NCBI GenBank assembly: GCA_016295225.1
Contig: JAEDLP010000013.1
Coordinates: forward strand, 1 to 22,473
Length of the DNA stretch: 22,473 bases
Reading direction: 5' to 3'
DNA from: Oscillospiraceae bacterium
Lineage (GTDB): Bacteria > Bacillota > Clostridia > Oscillospirales > Oscillospiraceae
Shown here in pieces: positions 15,632-21,674 of the stretch. The position numbers were made by a program, and so were the translations under genes. Within the stretch, counting starts at the first letter, position 1. Every line of letters begins with the position of its first letter. The notes beneath the pieces were generated by a model. That model saw only the letters and a list, made by a program, of their open reading frames with translations. It did no database searches and was not told the origin of the DNA.

Positions 15632-16935
15632 GCCATCGAGTGACCGTCATCGGCGGGGGCCTGGCCGGGTGCGAGGCCGCCTGGCAGCTGGCCAAGCGGG
15701 GGATCCCCGTAACCCTCCACGAAATGAAGCCCGCCAAGAAGACCCCTGCCCACCACACGGACCTCTTCGGGGAGCTGGTGTGCTCCAACTCCCTCCGGTC
15801 CGACCAACTGGAAAACGCCGTGGGCCTGCTGAAGGAGGAGCTGCGGCGGCTGGATTCCCTGATTCTCAAGTGCGCCGACGATCACCGGGTGGCCGCCGGC
15901 GGAGCCTTGGCGGTGGACCGGCTGGGCTTTGCCCAGGCCGTCACCGACGCCATCCGCAGCCATCCCCTCATTGAGGTGGTGGAGGGGGAGGTTACGGCCA
16001 TCCCCGAGGAGGGGGAGGTCATCGTGGCTTCCGGCCCCCTGACCTCCGACGCCCTGGCGGAGGCCATTGCCCAGCGGTATCCCCAGAGCGGCTACCTGCA
16101 CTTCTACGATGCGGCGGCCCCTCTGGTGACCTATGAGAGCGTGGATATGGAGAGCGCCTACTTCGCCTCCCGCTACGACAAGGGGACCCCGGACTACATC
16201 AACTGCCCCATGAACCAGGAGGAATACCTGGCCTTCTGGAAGGAACTGTGCGCCGCCAAGGAGTCCAACGTCCACGGCTTCGAGGACAAGAATGTCTTCG
16301 AGGGCTGCATGCCCGTGGAGGTCATGGCCCGCCGGGGGGAGCAGACCCTGTGCTACGGCCCCTTAAAACCCCGGGGCCTGAAAGACCCCAAGACGGGCAA
16401 GGAGCCCTTTGCCGTGGTTCAGCTCCGCCGGGACAACAGCGATGGCACCATTTATAACCTGGTGGGCTTCCAGACCCATCTGACCTGGCCGGAGCAGAAG
16501 CGGGTGTTCACCATGATTCCCGCCCTGAAGAACGCCGAGTTTTTGCGCTACGGCGTTATGCACCGGAACACCTATCTGGATTCCCCCCGGATGCTGGACC
16601 GCTACTACCGGGTGAAGGCCGAGCCCAGAATTCTATTCGCCGGGCAGGTCACCGGCGTGGAGGGCTATGTGGAGTCTACCGCCTCCGGCTGTCTGGCCGG
16701 TCTGGAGCTGGCAAGACGACTCCAGGGCAAGCCCCCTGTGGACTTCCCCCAGGAGACTGCCATCGGCGCCCTGGCCCTGTATGTCAGCAATGAATCGGTG
16801 GCCAACTTCCAGCCCATGAATGTGAACTTCGGTATCATGCCCCCCCTGGGCTACCGGGTGAAGGGCAAGCGGAACAAGAACGCCGAGCTGTCCAAACGGG
16901 GTCTGGAAATTCTGGATACCTTAGATGTAGAATAA
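15628..16935 (+). CDS. trmFO: Methylenetetrahydrofolate-tRNA (uracil-5-)-methyltransferase TrmFO
   Basis: 435 residues. This flavoenzyme makes the m5U54 (ribothymidine) of tRNA using 5,10-methylenetetrahydrofolate and FADH2, replacing the SAM-dependent TrmA in most Firmicutes. The FAD-binding motif is VIGGGLAGCEAA at the N-terminus, followed by the family signature HEMKPAKKTPAHHTD. The two known catalytic cysteines are present: Cys52 in LVCSNSLRSD and Cys227 in FEGCMPVEV. The C-terminal segment GYVESTASGCLAGLELAR is also typical. The ATG at 15628 overlaps the topA stop (ATGA), with AAGGA close upstream, so translation is coupled. The topA-trmFO order is conserved in Bacillus and Clostridia. 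Confidence 0.97.
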   Translation: MSHRVTVIGGGLAGCEAAWQLAKRGIPVTLHEMKPAKKTPAHHTDLFGELVCSNSLRSDQLENAVGLLKEELRRLDSLILKCADDHRVAAGGALAVDRLGFAQAVTDAIRSHPLIEVVEGEVTAIPEEGEVIVASGPLTSDALAEAIAQRYPQSGYLHFYDAAAPLVTYESVDMESAYFASRYDKGTPDYINCPMNQEEYLAFWKELCAAKESNVHGFEDKNVFEGCMPVEVMARRGEQTLCYGPLKPRGLKDPKTGKEPFAVVQLRRDNSDGTIYNLVGFQTHLTWPEQKRVFTMIPALKNAEFLRYGVMHRNTYLDSPRMLDRYYRVKAEPRILFAGQVTGVEGYVESTASGCLAGLELARRLQGKPPVDFPQETAIGALALYVSNESVANFQPMNVNFGIMPPLGYRVKGKRNKNAELSKRGLEILDTLDVE

Positions 16936-16969
16936 ACGATACCTTTTGAGATTTGAGAAAGGAAACGAT

Positions 16970-18007
16970 ATGAGAATTATTCTGGACGCCATGGGCGGCG
17001 ACAACGCCCCGCTGGCCCCTGTGGAAGGCGCGGTCAAGGCCGCTGAAACCCTGGGGGTGGACGTGATCCTCTCCGGCAAGCCCCAGGAGATCATGGCCTG
17101 CCTGGAAAAGCTGGGCCACAAGGAAGTCCCCAAGGGCATCGAGATCCTGCCCGCCTCCCAGGTCATCACCATGGAGGACAACCCCGCCCGAGCCTTTAAG
17201 GAGAAGAAGGACTCCTCCATGACGGTGGGCCTGCAGAAGCTCAAGGACGGCGAGGCCGACGCTTTCGTCTCTGCCGGCTCCACCGGCGCGCTCCTGTCCG
17301 CCGCCACCCTGATGGTCAAGCGCATCCGGGGCATCCGCCGGGCGGCTATGTGTCCCGTGGTCCCTACCCAGAAAGGGGGATTCGTCCTCATCGACTGCGG
17401 GGCCACCGCCGACTGCACCCCTGAGTACCTCCTCCAGTACGCCTTTATGGGTACTTACTACGCCAAGCGCACCCTGGGCCTGGAGAATCCCCGGGTGGGC
17501 CTGCTGAACATCGGCGCAGAACCCAGCAAGGGTTTGCCCCTCCAGCTGGAGACCCATGCCCTGCTGACCCAGGCCCATCAGGAGGGCCGCATCAACTTCA
17601 TCGGTAACATCGAGGGCCGGGAAGCCCTCCTGGGCGGGGTGGACGTGCTGGTTACCGACGGCTTTACCGGAAACATCTTTATGAAAACCTACGAGGGCGG
17701 CCTGCTCATGTTCTCCGACTTTATGAAGACCATGTTCAAGTCCAGCCTCTCCACCAAGCTGGGTTACCTGACCGTGAAGGGCCAGGTGGAAGACTTTAAA
17801 AAGATTTTCAATCCCAACGAAATCGGCGGCACCGCCATGGTGGGCATCTCCAAGCCAGTCATCAAGGCCCACGGCTCGTCCAACGGGTACGCCATCTACA
17901 ATGCCATCTGCCGGGCCAAGGAGATGGCAGAGTCCGACCTGATTCAGGATATTACCGCCAATATTGAGCACATGCGCATTTCGGGCGGAAAGACAGCCGA
18001 GGAATGA
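16970..18007 (+). CDS. plsX: Phosphate acyltransferase PlsX
   Basis: 345 residues. PlsX converts acyl-ACP to acyl-phosphate, the donor used by PlsY for phosphatidic acid synthesis in Firmicutes; it is a peripheral membrane enzyme. Identifying features are the N-terminal ILDAMGGDNAP, the central SAGSTGALLSA, LIDCGATAD and VTDGFTGNIFMKTYEG, and a C-terminal GISKPVIKAHGSS. The ATG at 16970 has AAAGGA 6 bases upstream; an in-frame extension to 16946 lacks support. It follows trmFO by 34 bases with no terminator, so it is probably the last gene of the large cluster. acpP follows, driven by its own promoter. Confidence 0.96.
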   Translation: MRIILDAMGGDNAPLAPVEGAVKAAETLGVDVILSGKPQEIMACLEKLGHKEVPKGIEILPASQVITMEDNPARAFKEKKDSSMTVGLQKLKDGEADAFVSAGSTGALLSAATLMVKRIRGIRRAAMCPVVPTQKGGFVLIDCGATADCTPEYLLQYAFMGTYYAKRTLGLENPRVGLLNIGAEPSKGLPLQLETHALLTQAHQEGRINFIGNIEGREALLGGVDVLVTDGFTGNIFMKTYEGGLLMFSDFMKTMFKSSLSTKLGYLTVKGQVEDFKKIFNPNEIGGTAMVGISKPVIKAHGSSNGYAIYNAICRAKEMAESDLIQDITANIEHMRISGGKTAEE

Positions 18008-18023
18008 TTTTTCAATTTGCCTA

Positions 18024-18052
18024 TTGACAGAGCGGAAAAATCTCCCTATAGT
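18024..18052 (+). promoter_or_regulatory. Consensus sigma-A promoter of acpP-rnc
   Basis: Perfect TTGACA (18024-18029) and TATAGT (18047-18052) with a 17-base spacer (18030-18046), in the 85-base gap after plsX. Thirteen of the 17 spacer bases match the greA promoter spacer at 6910-6926. Confidence 0.9.
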
Positions 18053-18092
18053 AATGGTTGCGAATACAGCTATTCCAAAGGAGCCGTTAGTC

Positions 18093-18326
18093 ATGATTTT
18101 TGAGAAGATTCAGAAGATTATTGCCGAAGAACTCTGTGTGGAACAGGACCGTATCACCCTGCAGGCTGACTTCCTGGAGGATTTGGAGATGGACTCCCTG
18201 GACGTGGTGGAGATCATCATGAGCCTGGAAGATGAGTTCGGCGTAGAGATCCCCGATGACGAAATCGAGGGTATCAAGACCGTGGAAGACCTGGTCAACT
18301 ACCTGGCAAACAAGCTTGATTTGTAA
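18093..18326 (+). CDS. acpP: Acyl carrier protein
   Basis: 77 residues, the normal size. ACP carries growing acyl chains on a phosphopantetheine arm in fatty-acid synthesis and feeds PlsX. The attachment site is Ser35 in the DSL motif (EMDSLDVVEIIM), preceded by DFLEDL; the protein is acidic as expected and ends VEDLVNYLANKLDL. The start is the ATG at 18093, with AAAGGAG upstream. An open extension back to 17964 would run through the promoter and into plsX and is rejected. plsX, acpP and rnc adjoin as in many Firmicutes, although here the fab genes that often lie between plsX and acpP are missing. Confidence 0.97.
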   Translation: MIFEKIQKIIAEELCVEQDRITLQADFLEDLEMDSLDVVEIIMSLEDEFGVEIPDDEIEGIKTVEDLVNYLANKLDL

Positions 18327-18342
18327 CGATGAACATCCCTGA

Positions 18343-18370
18343 CAACCCCCGTCCCTTTGGCCGGGGGTTG
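18343..18370 (+). other. GC-rich hairpin between acpP and rnc
   Basis: A 9-bp stem (18343-18351 with 18362-18370; arm CAACCCCCG) with a 10-base loop that may close further with two inner pairs. No T run follows, so full termination is unlikely. It could reduce rnc expression relative to acpP, protect the acpP 3' end, or be processed by RNase III. It ends 35 bases before the rnc start. Confidence 0.6.
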
Positions 18371-18405
18371 CGTTGTGGAGTGCGTGAAAAGGAGTGTCAA
18401 ACACA

Positions 18406-19089
18406 ATGAAGACCCTGGAGGAGAAAATTGGATATACCTTCCGGGACCGCACCCTGCTGGAGAACGCCCTGACCCACAGCTCCTATGCCAACGAGCACCG
18501 GGACAAGGGCATGCCAAGCAACGAGCGGCTGGAGTTTTTGGGCGACTCGATCTTAGGACTGGTGGTGGCCGACCACCTGTACCGCAACCAGCCCGACCTG
18601 CCCGAGGGGGATCTGACCCGCATCCGGGCGGCCCTGGTCTGCGAGGGGAGCTTGGTGGAGGTGGCCAAGTCCCTGGATCTGGGCAGCTATCTGAAGCTGG
18701 GCCGGGGCGAGGAGAGCGGCGGTGGCCGTAAGCGTCCTTCCATCCAGGCGGACGCGGTGGAGGCCATGCTGGCCGCTGTGTATCTGGACGGCGGCATCGG
18801 CCAGGCCCGCAAGCTGATCCACAACCTGATTCTGAACCAGGAGCGGGAGAAGATCGCCAACGGCCGGGACTTCAAGACTGCCCTTCAGGAGCTGGTCCAG
18901 CGGGAGAGCGGCCAGGTGCTGTCCTACCGGCTGGTGGGGGAGAGCGGCCCTGACCACGCCAAGTGCTTTTCCATGGAGGTTCTGCTCAACGGCCAGCCTA
19001 TCGGTGCCGGAGAGGGCAGAAGCAAGAAGGAAGCCGAGCAGGCCGCTGCCAAGGCCGCCGTGGGAAAACTGGAGAAGACAAAGGCATGA
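18406..19089 (+). CDS. rnc: Ribonuclease III
   Basis: 227 residues, the usual length. RNase III cuts double-stranded RNA during rRNA and mRNA processing. The catalytic domain has the signature NERLEFLGDSIL at residues 39-50, with metal ligands Glu43 and Asp47 and the second pair Asp116 and Glu119 (ADAVEAMLAAVYLDGG). The C-terminal dsRNA-binding domain starts near residue 155 (DFKTALQELVQ) and ends in SKKEAEQAAAKAAV. The ATG at 18406 is chosen; AAAAGGAG lies 11 bases upstream, slightly long, and a GTG at 18394 overlaps that site. The stop overlaps the following gene by ATGA. An smc or ftsY gene, often next to rnc, is absent here. Confidence 0.96.
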   Translation: MKTLEEKIGYTFRDRTLLENALTHSSYANEHRDKGMPSNERLEFLGDSILGLVVADHLYRNQPDLPEGDLTRIRAALVCEGSLVEVAKSLDLGSYLKLGRGEESGGGRKRPSIQADAVEAMLAAVYLDGGIGQARKLIHNLILNQEREKIANGRDFKTALQELVQRESGQVLSYRLVGESGPDHAKCFSMEVLLNGQPIGAGEGRSKKEAEQAAAKAAVGKLEKTKA

Positions 19090-19589
19090 ACAAGAAAACA
19101 AGAAATCTGATCATCGCCCTGGTGCTGCTGGTGATCCTGCTGGTGGAGCCCTTCTGGGGGAGCATCAAGTCTGCCGTCACCGGGGAGGACGCCCAGACGG
19201 GGGCCTCTACCGAAGCCCCGCAGATTACCTGCACCGTGGCAGTCTCCTGCCAGACCGTGTGGGAAAACACCGACCTGGTGGAGCAGGCCACCCTGGACCT
19301 GCTGCCGGAAGACGGCTGGATGATCCGTGAGACGGAGCTGACCGTCCCAGAGGGAACCACTGTGCTGGAGACCCTCCAGTGGGCCGCCCAGGAGGCAGAT
19401 TTTGCTGTGGTCACCTCCGGCACCCCCGCCTTTGTGGAGCGCGTCGGCGATTTGGCCAACGGCGATGCGGGGGATGTGTCCGGCTGGACCTATACCGTCA
19501 ACGGGGAGACCATCATGGAGAGCGCGGCCGTTCAGACGGTGTCCGAGGGCGACCAGGTGGTCTGGTCCTTCGTCTGTATATGGGAATAA
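19086..19589 (+). CDS. DUF4430 (transcobalamin-like C-terminal) domain protein
   Basis: 167 residues. An N-terminal signal anchor (about residues 7-25) follows a basic KKTR start, so the rest is probably outside the membrane. Residues 85-167 match the DUF4430 pattern: GTTVLETLQWAAQE, FVERVGDLANGDAGDVSGWTYTVNGE, then VSEGDQVVWSF. Related domains occur in transcobalamin and in bacterial surface proteins; ligand binding is known for the former only. No lipobox cysteine is apparent. The ATG lies in the ATGA overlap with the rnc stop, and no separate ribosome site is convincing (AAGGC at most), so it probably depends on rnc translation. Function is unknown; a surface or envelope role is inferred from the anchor. 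Confidence 0.85.
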   Translation: MNKKTRNLIIALVLLVILLVEPFWGSIKSAVTGEDAQTGASTEAPQITCTVAVSCQTVWENTDLVEQATLDLLPEDGWMIRETELTVPEGTTVLETLQWAAQEADFAVVTSGTPAFVERVGDLANGDAGDVSGWTYTVNGETIMESAAVQTVSEGDQVVWSFVCIWE

Positions 19590-19594
19590 AGTGC

Positions 19595-19629
19595 AAAGGT
19601 CTTCCTCCGACGAGGGAGGCTTTTGTTTT
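19595..19629 (+). terminator. Rho-independent terminator of acpP-rnc-DUF4430
   Basis: Arms CTTCCTC (19601-19607) and GAGGGAG (19612-19618) pair around a CGAC loop with one G-U pair. Flanking AAA and TTT extend the stem. It is followed by TTTTGTTTTA. It begins 5 bases after the DUF4430 stop. Confidence 0.85.
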
Positions 19630-19635
19630 AGCCAC

Positions 19636-19663
19636 TTGCATTTCCTCCAGGATATGCTAATAT
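19636..19663 (+). promoter_or_regulatory. Probable promoter of alaX-tetR
   Basis: TTGCAT (19636-19641) and TAATAT (19658-19663) with 16 bases between them, immediately after the preceding terminator and 62 bases before alaX. Four of six bases in the -35 and five of six in the -10 are consensus. Confidence 0.5.
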
Positions 19664-19725
19664 CAGACTATCGCAGCGTTATTATCAAGGAAGAGAAAAA
19701 GAATCCATAAGAAGGGAACCCAACC

Positions 19726-20871
19726 ATGACCAAGAAACTTTACGATCTGGACAGCCATCTGTCCGTTTTCACCGCCCAGGTTCTGGCCTGTACCCCCACC
19801 GGGGAGGGCCGCTGGGCTGTCCTCCTGGACCAGACCGCCTTCTTTCCCGAGGGCGGCGGTCAGCTTCCCGATCAGGGGACTCTGGATCAGGCCAACGTCC
19901 TGGACGTCCAGGAGACCCCCGAGGGCATCTTCCACACTATCGACGCGCCGTTGGAGGTGGGCGGAACTGTCACCGGAAGACTGGACTGGCCCCTGCGCTT
20001 CCGCCGGATGCAGTGTCATTCCGGGGAACACGTGATCTCCGGCGTGGCCCATAACCTCTTTGGCTGCACCAACGTGGGCTTCCACATGGGGGAGAACGAG
20101 GTCATCCTGGACTTCGACAAGGAGCTGACCCAGGAACAGATTGACACCATCGAGGAGACCGCCAACCGCATCATCTGGAGCAATCGCCCCGTCACCGCGG
20201 AGTATCCCGCCCCCGAAGTCCTCAAGGATCTGGACTACCGCAGCAAGCTGGACCTGACGGAGAACGTCCGCATCGTCACCATCCCCGACTGCGACGTCTG
20301 CGCCTGCTGCGCCCCCCACGTGAACTTCACCGGCGAGATCGGCATGGTGAAGCTCCTGTCCAACATGCGCCACCGGGGGGGAATCCGCATCTGGATGGCC
20401 GCCGGCGAGCTGGCCTGGAAGGACTATCGCACCAAGCAGGCCAACGTGGCCGCCATCTCCGCTGCCCTGTCGGTGAAGCAGCACGAGACCGCCCAGGGAG
20501 TGGCCCGCATGAAGGCTGAACTGGAAGCTGCCTATCTGGCGCTGAAAGAGACCAAGATCGCCCTGGCTGCCGAGAAGTGCAAGGCTCTGCCCGAGACCGA
20601 GGGCAATATCCTCCTCTTCGAGGACGACCTGGACAGCCAGAGCATGCGCACCCTGGCGAACACCGGTATGGAGCGCTGCGGCGGCATCTGCGCGGTCTTT
20701 GTGGGCAAGGACGGCCAGTACCGCCACGTGATGGGCAGCAAGACCGTGGATCTCCGGGCCCAGTCCAAGGACATCCACCAGGCCCTGGGCGGCAAGGGCG
20801 GCGGTCAGCCCACCATGATTCAGGGCTCGGTTACCGCCACCCGGGAGCAGATCGAGGCCTATTTCGCATAA
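19726..20871 (+). CDS. AlaX-type alanyl-tRNA editing protein with DHHA1 domain
   Basis: 381 residues. Free-standing AlaX proteins hydrolyse mischarged Ser- or Gly-tRNA-Ala in trans, backing up AlaRS editing. The N-terminal barrel has FFPEGGGQLPDQG. The editing-site zinc ligands are His98 and His102 in HSGEH, with the second part in CDVCACCAPH (Cys189, Cys192, Cys194, Cys195, His198), a Cys-rich variant of the usual CGGTH. A coiled segment follows, then a DHHA1-like domain at the C-terminus ending GGKGGGQPTMIQG, so it is the long AlaX class. The ATG at 19726 has AGAAGGGA upstream. The TetR gene begins 21 bases after the stop without a terminator, so the two are probably co-transcribed. Confidence 0.9.
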   Translation: MTKKLYDLDSHLSVFTAQVLACTPTGEGRWAVLLDQTAFFPEGGGQLPDQGTLDQANVLDVQETPEGIFHTIDAPLEVGGTVTGRLDWPLRFRRMQCHSGEHVISGVAHNLFGCTNVGFHMGENEVILDFDKELTQEQIDTIEETANRIIWSNRPVTAEYPAPEVLKDLDYRSKLDLTENVRIVTIPDCDVCACCAPHVNFTGEIGMVKLLSNMRHRGGIRIWMAAGELAWKDYRTKQANVAAISAALSVKQHETAQGVARMKAELEAAYLALKETKIALAAEKCKALPETEGNILLFEDDLDSQSMRTLANTGMERCGGICAVFVGKDGQYRHVMGSKTVDLRAQSKDIHQALGGKGGGQPTMIQGSVTATREQIEAYFA

Positions 20872-20892
20872 CCCCCAGAGAGGAGGATTCCT

Positions 20893-21513
20893 ATGGCGAA
20901 AAAGAATCTCCGAAATACGCGGGGCAAGATCGTCTCCGCGGCCTGGCAGCTCTTCTATGAGCAGGGCTATGAGGACACCACCGTGGAGGAGATCATCGAG
21001 ACCTCCCAGACCTCCAAGGGGTCCTTCTATCACTACTTTGACGGGAAGGACGCTCTGCTCTCCACCCTCAGCGACCTCTTTGATGAGAAGTACGAGGCCC
21101 TCCAGGAGACCATGGATCCGGCTATGCCAGCCATGGAGAAGCTGCTCTTTCTCAACGGGGAGCTCTTCCGCATGATCGAAAACTCGGTCTCCATGGATCT
21201 GCTGGCCCGGCTCCTGTCCACCCAGCTGGTGACCAGCGGGGAAAAGCATCTGCTCAACCACAAGCGGACCTATTACCGGCTCCTGCGGAAGATCATCGCC
21301 CAGGGCCAGGAGGCGGGAGAGCTGTCTGACCGGCAGAGCGTCAGCGAGATGGTGAGGCTCTATGCCCTGTGCGAGCGGGCCCTCATGTATGACTGGTGCC
21401 TGCGGGGCGGGGAGTACTCCCTGCGCCAATATGCCGCCCAGGTGCTGCCCAATTTTTTAAGCAGCTTTTATCCTGTGTCTTATCCTAAAAATCGTACAGA
21501 AGAAAATCTTTGA
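20893..21513 (+). CDS. TetR/AcrR-family transcriptional regulator
   Basis: 206 residues. The N-terminal helix-turn-helix covers residues 10-56: RGKIVSAAWQLFYEQGYEDT, then TVEEIIETSQTSKGSFYHYF, the standard TetR pattern. The remaining 150 residues are an alpha-helical ligand-binding and dimerisation domain that varies between members; its ligand is not predictable. The ATG at 20893 follows AGGAGG. A 32-bp perfect palindrome lies just downstream, beside the promoter of the putP-like gene. This makes that gene the natural candidate target, and TetR proteins bind such palindromes as dimers. Control of alaX is also possible, since they appear to share a transcript. Family call is secure; target is inference. 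Confidence 0.93.
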   Translation: MAKKNLRNTRGKIVSAAWQLFYEQGYEDTTVEEIIETSQTSKGSFYHYFDGKDALLSTLSDLFDEKYEALQETMDPAMPAMEKLLFLNGELFRMIENSVSMDLLARLLSTQLVTSGEKHLLNHKRTYYRLLRKIIAQGQEAGELSDRQSVSEMVRLYALCERALMYDWCLRGGEYSLRQYAAQVLPNFLSSFYPVSYPKNRTEENL

Positions 21514-21530
21514 TTTTAAAAGATTTTTTA
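21503..21530 (+). terminator. AT-rich hairpin at the end of the tetR gene
   Basis: AAAATCTTT (21503-21511) pairs with AAAGATTTT (21519-21527) around a 7-base loop, followed by TTA. The stem overlaps the TGA stop (21511-21513) and is AT-rich, but the T run makes weak intrinsic termination plausible. Confidence 0.5.
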
Positions 21531-21542
21531 TTAAATTTTGGA

Positions 21543-21574
21543 AACGCAGTATAGACTATAGTCTATACTGCGTT
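21543..21574 (+). promoter_or_regulatory. 32-bp perfect palindrome, candidate TetR operator
   Basis: The left arm AACGCAGTATAGACTA (21543-21558) is exactly repeated as its reverse complement at 21559-21574 with no spacer. It lies between the TetR gene and putP, ending 5 bases before the proposed putP -35 box. A gapless dyad of this length suits binding of a protein dimer better than an RNA hairpin, because the RNA would have to open several central pairs and no T run follows. Assignment to the adjacent TetR protein is inference. Confidence 0.7.
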
Positions 21575-21579
21575 CTGTA

Positions 21580-21608
21580 TTGCGTTCTATGTTCCGTCGT
21601 GGTATGAT
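21580..21608 (+). promoter_or_regulatory. Probable promoter of the putP-like gene
   Basis: TTGCGT (21580-21585) and TATGAT (21603-21608) are 17 bases apart, giving a start near 21615 and a leader of about 60 bases. The -35 lies next to the palindrome and inside a short tandem repeat, so it is likely to be regulated. Confidence 0.6.
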
Positions 21609-21674
21609 AGGTTACGACATGGAATACGTTTTTTGAGAGAGAAACGAAATTAAAGATTTAGGAGTGTTTCAACC

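Noticed and set aside
17964..18092. N-terminal extension of acpP
   Set aside because: It runs from the end of plsX through the acpP promoter; ACP is normally about 77 residues, which the ATG at 18093 gives.
21543..21574. The palindrome as an ordinary rho-independent terminator for tetR
   Set aside because: It has no spacer for a loop and no T run after it. The AT-rich hairpin at 21503-21527 with a T run is a better candidate.
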